Shown here piece by piece: positions 58,941-64,000 of a stretch of DNA of 64,000 nt. Origin of the DNA: Quillaja saponaria (lineage: Eukaryota; Streptophyta; Magnoliopsida; Fabales; Quillajaceae); assembly GCA_029379385.1 (NCBI GenBank), contig CM055606.1:5270001-5334000 (forward strand), read 5' to 3'. The first letter of the stretch is position 1. The number at the start of each line of letters is the position of its first letter. The notes below the pieces were generated by a model that saw only the letters and a list, made by a program, of their open reading frames with translations, was not told the origin of the DNA and did not search any database. A program made the translations under genes and the position numbers.

Positions 58941-59492
58941 ATGAAGTGGACATGTTGGCTCTAGTTGAAACTCGAATTAGTGGCAACAAGGCAAATGAAG
59001 CAATTGGAAAACTAGGATTTAAGCAACACACATGTGTGGAAGTAAGAGGTTTCTCTACTGGGATATAGGTTCTATGCAAAAATTTAGTTGGCACTATTAC
59101 AATTGAAAGGACAATCATGCAACTGATTAATATTAATATCAAGGAAGCAGGGTTGGAATGGTGGTTTACGGTAGTTTATGGCAGGCCCAATGACAACAAG
59201 AGGGCAGAGTTAAAGGAGGATTTATTAGTTCTTGCACAAAGGCAGAGGTCATGGCTTGTTGCTGGCGACTTTAATGATATAACCAATAGCTTAGAAAAAA
59301 CAAGGGCCAGGACATGTAGACTTCCACAAATGTGAAAAGTTCAGATATATATTAGTAGTGTCATCTAATAGACATGGGATTGATGGGACCGAAATACTGG
59401 TGGGGTCGTAAATGTTGGGGCCAAGTTATGGTACTAAAAAGGCTAGATAGGGCCTTATGTAACTCAAATTAGTGTGTGCAATTCCCGGAAGC
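58941..59492 (+). pseudogene. LINE ORF2 endonuclease domain, truncated
   Basis: Reads NEVDMLALVETRISGNKANE, KLGFKQHTCVEVRGFSTGI, a stop, then NIKEAGLEWWFTVVYGRPND, LAQRQRSWLVAGDFND and, in shifted frames, LIDMGLMGPKYWW and VLKRLDRALCN. This is the APE-type endonuclease at the start of plant L1 ORF2, with the catalytic Glu (VETR) and Asp-x-Asn (GDFND) motifs visible. RT is absent: homology stops at 59492, where other repeat sequence starts, so the LINE is truncated or interrupted again. Confidence 0.85.
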
Positions 59493-61080
59493 TGATAACT
59501 CTTGAAAATATACTTATTTTTACATCATTTTACTCATATATTTAGCTATATTCTAGAGTTTTAGTTGGTTTTTATTTAGTTTTAGTTGAATTCTTAGTTA
59601 GGTCCTTGTTGCATTAGGATATTGAATCCTAGTTGATTTAAACTAGGACTTAGTTGTTTTATATGAGTTCTAACTTACATTAACTTAGTTTGTGTCCTTG
59701 GAAGGTTTAATGTTTAAAGGAGTCCTATTGGAAGTCAATTAAAGATGAATTCGAGCTTAAAATAACAAAACATGATGTTGTTGTGATAAGCCTTTGCACT
59801 GAGGCACCCAGAGGGTGGGCGCTGAGGCTCTAAGGGTAGTGCTAAGGCATCCAGGACATGGGCACCGAGGGCCAGTGCCACTGCTAGACTCCTATGTCAT
59901 CAAGTTTTCACACCTACTTGAGCGCCGCAACATCAGGGCTTCAGGGCCACAGCACTAGCCCTATATATAGATTGAATTGAACTTAAATTCATGGTTATAA
60001 AGCCTATAAAAGAGGAATTACCTTGGGGACTCAAGGTACACAATGAAACTGATTTTTTTTGGGGATGAAAGGAAGCCATCAAGGGTGCAAGAAGGTAAGA
60101 AGAACTTGGATGAGAATTTATTGAAGATTGACAACCTTCTAGTTTTCTTTTGTACCTCCCTCTTTTTTAGCTTTTCTTGTGTTTACTTTTATGGTGATTT
60201 TTTTGAGTTTATATCGACACTAGGTAGCATGAATTAATTTATTCTCTAGGATTACAAATTGAACTCAATATGTATCTTGATGGTTTTTATTATTTATTAA
60301 TTACTTAGAGTTTGGTATTTGGATTATTTATTTCATTCTATGCTTAATGCTTCTAATTGATTAGATTAGGAAACATAAAGGAGATTGGAAAAAGAATTTA
60401 GGTTTTAGCATTGATTGAAATAGTACTTAATAGAAACACTATTAGGGAGGAATAATTGATCACCATCTTACCTCTAAAACCCTTGATGATGCCATTTGAT
60501 TACAACTAAGTCAAGCCAATGACTTTGAACTAAGTGCTTCTTGGGAGGTAACCCAAGTTCTTCAACAATTTTCTTATTTTAATTTTTTTTTTTAAGTGCT
60601 GAAATTCACTAAGCTTTTACTCCTCTATTTCAGGAAATAGTTAAAAGCAAGGACAACAGCCAAAAGCCAACACACTTCTGCAATACATGACAGGCAACAT
60701 GTAAGTTAACCCAAGACCATCACAATATGGCATCCATTTTTTCAAATCCAGGTATCTAACTTAGTGAGCAAGACACTGCAGTGCCACATTACACCACACC
60801 ATGGTGGGTTTTTTTTTTTCCCCTAATTCTTAACATAGAAGTCAGAGAGCACAGCAGCTCATCACACTATGCCGTGGCGCCTAAAACCCAAAAAATTTAA
60901 TTTTTACATAGAAAACAAGCACGGTGCCTAGTCACAAGCACTGCAATGTCACCTAAATAAAAAATTGGGTTTCAACCAGTGAGCAAAACACTGTGGCGTT
61001 GTGTTACACACGCTATGGTGCTCGATCCAGTGTTTTGAAAATTTGTATTTTAAGGCATGATACCATAGCGCCTTATCGGG
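59493..61080 (+). mobile_element. Athila-like LTR-retrotransposon remnant
   Basis: Starts TGATAACTCTTGAAAATATA at 59493, directly where the LINE match ends. It contains a GC-richer part with GAGGCACCC / GGGCGCTGAGGC words (59800-59960) and a TATA-like block (CCTATAAAAGAGG near 60003-60015). Further on is the phrase GTGCTTCTTGGGAGGTAACC (60533-60552), which in Athila-group elements lies near the 3' part of the interior. A stretch of GTGGCG/CACTGC words (60760-61080) follows, of the kind found in the same elements. LTR borders and orientation are not certain and no polyprotein is left. The plus frame at 60043-60237 is probably chance. Confidence 0.5.
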
Positions 61081-61360
61081 ATTTTAGTTTTTGAAACAAA
61101 AAATCAAAAACCCAAGCACATACAAACATAACCCCAAACTAATTTTCTCTGCCGATCAAACTTTTAGGCATACAATCCATCACTAACGACTTTAAATCCA
61201 CTCGATTTTGTAGACAAAATCTCACCCTTTTACACGGTTCACTCGTTTTAAGAAGAGTTCTTCATACTAAGTAAGTTATCATTGCTTCTTTTCTCTATGT
61301 GTGATTTCATGAGAATTTGCTGAACTTTTGGATTTATTTGGTGACATATGCCTAGATAAT

Positions 61361-64000
61361 AGAGGTATGCACGGGTCGGTTCGGTCTGGGTAGTGACAAA
61401 TTTTTTAACTGAATTGAATTTATCGGGTATTTAAATTAACTACCTGAAACTAAACTGATAATGGAAAATACCTGAAGTTAACCGAATCGAAAAATTAACC
61501 CCTAATTCGGTTCGAGCAATGCATAACCCAAAAAAATAACATATCGACCTAATTTTAGTCAAAATAAACTCATTACCTTCTAATAATTCTTCAACTATTT
61601 TACTAAATAAAAACATAAAAAAAAATAATTCAACTTTCATACTTAAATACTCATCTTAAACATAATAAAATTCAAAACTAAATCACAATAATACAATTAT
61701 CCACTAGTAAAAAGCTTAACAAGTTCATAAATGACAAGTTTATAAAAATAAAAATAACAACAACAAATTCAAATTCAAATAGGCAGTAGCTTCCATTTCA
61801 AACAAAAAGAAAAGAAATAGTAGATTCCAACTAGCAGTAGTTTCCATTCCAAAATAGCAATCCAAGACTCTAATTATCCTACAATATAAATACAATAGTT
61901 AGAACATTTTAGGCCAAATATTATGATAGAAATAAGTTGAAATAATATCTTTCTTTAGTTGTAAAACACATCAATCATCAATGATAAACATTGGTTGTAA
62001 TTTCAATCCAGCAAAGTCTACAAAAAAGATGAAATCAATCACATAAGTTTATGAAACAAATTAGAAGTTAACAAATCAAACTAGTTTTTTAGTAAATTAT
62101 ACCTTGCTCAACCTTTTCCATATCTTCAGGTTTCTCTTTAATATCAATTGAAAGAGGAGAAGATCTCATCTAACTTTGAGTGCAAATTAGAGCTTCGACT
62201 AATCTCGGTGTCAATGAGTTACAAAAATGCATCAAGTACATGACCACCTGTACTAAAAGCTGATTCTGAGATCATAGTAGATACCAGAATAGCCAAAACA
62301 TCACGTGCCATCATAGAAAGAACATGATATTTTGAAGAATTTAACTTCCACCAGCTCAATTTATCAAAGCTTTCATCCTTACATTCATCAAATCCCTTCC
62401 TTAAATACTTTTCCAACTCTAATTTATTTTCAAATCCTTGTTCTTCTGCTTTTCTTTTTCTAAATCTTAATGTAATAGAAGAGTTTTGACTAGCATTACT
62501 TCTGTCAACCTCATTGTTAGCTTGAGAAATAGATCTTTGTTGACTACAAGCTCCACTAGCCAATTTATAAAACTCAAACAAATCATATAAAGTGTTTTTC
62601 ACTTTTTTTTTCTCAATTCTAAAATTGTCAAAGTATCATAGGATTCATCAATAAGAAAATCAACAAACTCTAATTTGTTTCTAGGATCAAGCACCATTGT
62701 AACAAATAACATGATATTGATATTTTCAACTTTTCCCCAATACTTGTCATGTTTTCCTTTCATCTTGAATGCCATTGATTGGATATTTGAATCACCACTT
62801 TTGCATAATTCCAATATCTTTAAGCTAATTTCATAAATCTCTTGACAATATTAATTACTAGTGACATATAAAGAACCAGAGACACGCAATGTTGCATCAT
62901 AGAAAGTTTTCAAGAACAGTAATAAAGACCTTGCATGCTCCTAATCATCCTCTATTGGTAAACCCCTCATTTTCTTTTTATTATCTATTAGCTCATCAAC
63001 ATATTTTTTATCTTATTCTTCTAAATGATCAAAATCACTCTAAAATTTTAAGGCCGCCTAAAACATCAAATAAGTGGAATTCCATTTAGTTTCCACATCA
63101 AGGCATGTAAGACTTTTTCTTTCAATTTTTTCAGATTCAATACAAGTTTTAAATCTTAGCATTCTAGCAGGAGAAGACCTTACATATCTTACTACAAAAC
63201 GAATACGAAAAATTAAGTCATCTAGATCTTTAAGTCCATATTTCGCAGTTAAAGACAATATATGAGCATAACACCTCATATGAAGATATTCACCCTTTAA
63301 ACCAGTACCCTTCAAATTATTGAGTTTTCTTTTTAAGGCACACCAACATCATTGGAGCCTTCCCAATTACCTCACTCGAATGACCAGAAATAGGACAGAA
63401 ATTTAAAATTCTTTTGTGTAATTTCCAATCATTGCTAATAAAATAAACAGTGAGACACATATAAGAAAAATTATGACTAGATGTCCAACTATCAGTGGTG
63501 AGGCAAATTCTTTAGTTTTCTTTTTTCAAATAAAGCTTCAAGTTTTCCATCTCACTAGCATATACATCAAAAATGTCTCTAATCACAGTGAAACGTGAGG
63601 GAACAACAAACTTAGGCTATATTATATTACAAAAAGCATGAAAACCTTCATGCTCTACATGCCTAAGCTGTAACTCATCAATTATGATCATTCTAGCAAG
63701 ATACTTTCTACACAAATCTTAATCAAACTTCCATGCCATAACTATGCAATTAGTATCTCCACCCTTATCTAAATTACTTTTTGATTTAAAAGCAATTATT
63801 TGTTTATCCTTGGCCATTTTGTTGTTATAGGGATATTTTTTACATCTTCCTAGATAATTACGTATTGCAATTGTGCTATTCAGTAGAACAAGAAATATCA
63901 TCAACACAATAATGAAAAAACGCTCTCTGTTCACAATTATCTTTACAATCTAATTTGGTGAAATGATCCCACACCTGAGAACAAGTCTTACCTCGAAACC
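61361..64000 (-). mobile_element. hAT element with transposase, runs off right edge
   Basis: The left end carries AGAGGTATGCACGGGTCGGT TCGG-type sequence (61361-61384), typical of plant hAT termini with GGTCGGTTCGG motifs, and a reverse-complement CGGTTCGAGC near 61509-61518. The transposase gene follows on the minus strand (62108-64000), so this is the 3' end of the element. The 5' end lies outside the window and no target duplication can be tested. Confidence 0.75.
62108..64000 (-). pseudogene. hAT transposase (BED finger to dimerisation domain), broken, partial
   Basis: Minus-strand frames cover almost the whole transposase. Near the right edge: a BED zinc finger (CSQVWDHFTKLDCKDNC, 63978-63928). 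Then the RNase-H-like core: RICLTTDSWTSS (near 63515-63480), FISNDWKLHKRILNFCPI, and MRCYAHILSLTAKYGLKDLD (63276-63217); RFVVRYVRSSPARM and CLDVETKWNSTYLM (near 63100-63062). DUF4413-like middle: KYWGKVENINIMLFVTMVLD (62744-62685). C-terminal dimerisation region: LEKYLRKGFDE, KLSWWKLNSSKYHVLSMMAR, DVLAILVSTMISESAFSTGG (to about 62240), then, after a shift, NSLTPRLVEALICTQ. The catalytic Asp of the TTDSW block and the ESAFSTGG block are present, but many stops and shifts prevent function. The N-terminus is outside the window. Confidence 0.88.

Overview
The window looks like repeat-rich nuclear DNA of a eudicot plant. It is strongly AT-rich and holds two plant-type intron-containing genes (a GH17 beta-1,3-glucanase and a phytocyanin), GT-AG introns, and plant Ty3/gypsy, Ty1/copia, LINE and hAT elements. 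The species cannot be named from the sequence alone. Only one gene appears intact: the glucanase at 39172-43752. Nearly everything else is transposon sequence or decayed gene fragments.

Left part (1-19064). A solo LTR (1033-4644) of a chromovirus family sits between perfect 5-bp target duplications. It is followed by remnants of other Ty3/gypsy elements: a minus-strand integrase and a plus-strand protease region. A decayed exon-like stretch inside an inverted-repeat area comes next, then a tandem array with a period of about 131 bp (8390-9560, with related units at 11190-11540). Two more LTRs of the chromovirus family follow: one on the minus strand (11605-14375) and one that belongs to an internally deleted element (16472-19064). 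Between them lie an LTR fragment of a second family and a piece of a plant protein of uncharacterised type.

Middle (19065-39171). Two broken B3-domain fragments lie at 19640-19980 and 23098-23628. A complete but dead Tekay/Del-type chromovirus occupies 25176-35249. It has LTRs of about 2.5 kb, a CAATA target duplication, and gag, protease, RT, RNase H, integrase and chromodomain remnants; its RT catalytic Asp-Asp pair reads Asn-Asn. On its right is a second, broken copy of the uncharacterised protein seen at 15690-16257.

Genic island (38600-47307). The glucanase has three exons. The last one encodes a hydrophobic C-terminal tail that suggests membrane or GPI anchoring. Intron 1 carries a G-rich tract; intron 2 carries a non-autonomous hAT element with a perfect 8-bp target duplication. 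Downstream are a foldback element, a second hAT-like MITE placed just before a TATA box, and a phytocyanin gene killed by a nonsense codon and two frameshifts.

Right part (47308-64000). This is a clear three-level nest. A LINE was interrupted in ORF1 by a long non-coding LTR element (48729-57805). The 5' LTR of that element was then interrupted by a Ty1/copia element (48897-53580) with a perfect ATAAC duplication. LTR divergence agrees with this order. The LTR element's interior holds a 24-bp minisatellite. The LINE resumes at 57811 and runs into an endonuclease domain. An Athila-like LTR-retrotransposon remnant follows, and then a minus-strand hAT transposase gene that runs off the right edge.

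I found no tRNA or rRNA gene, no CRISPR array and no sign of bacterial or organellar DNA.
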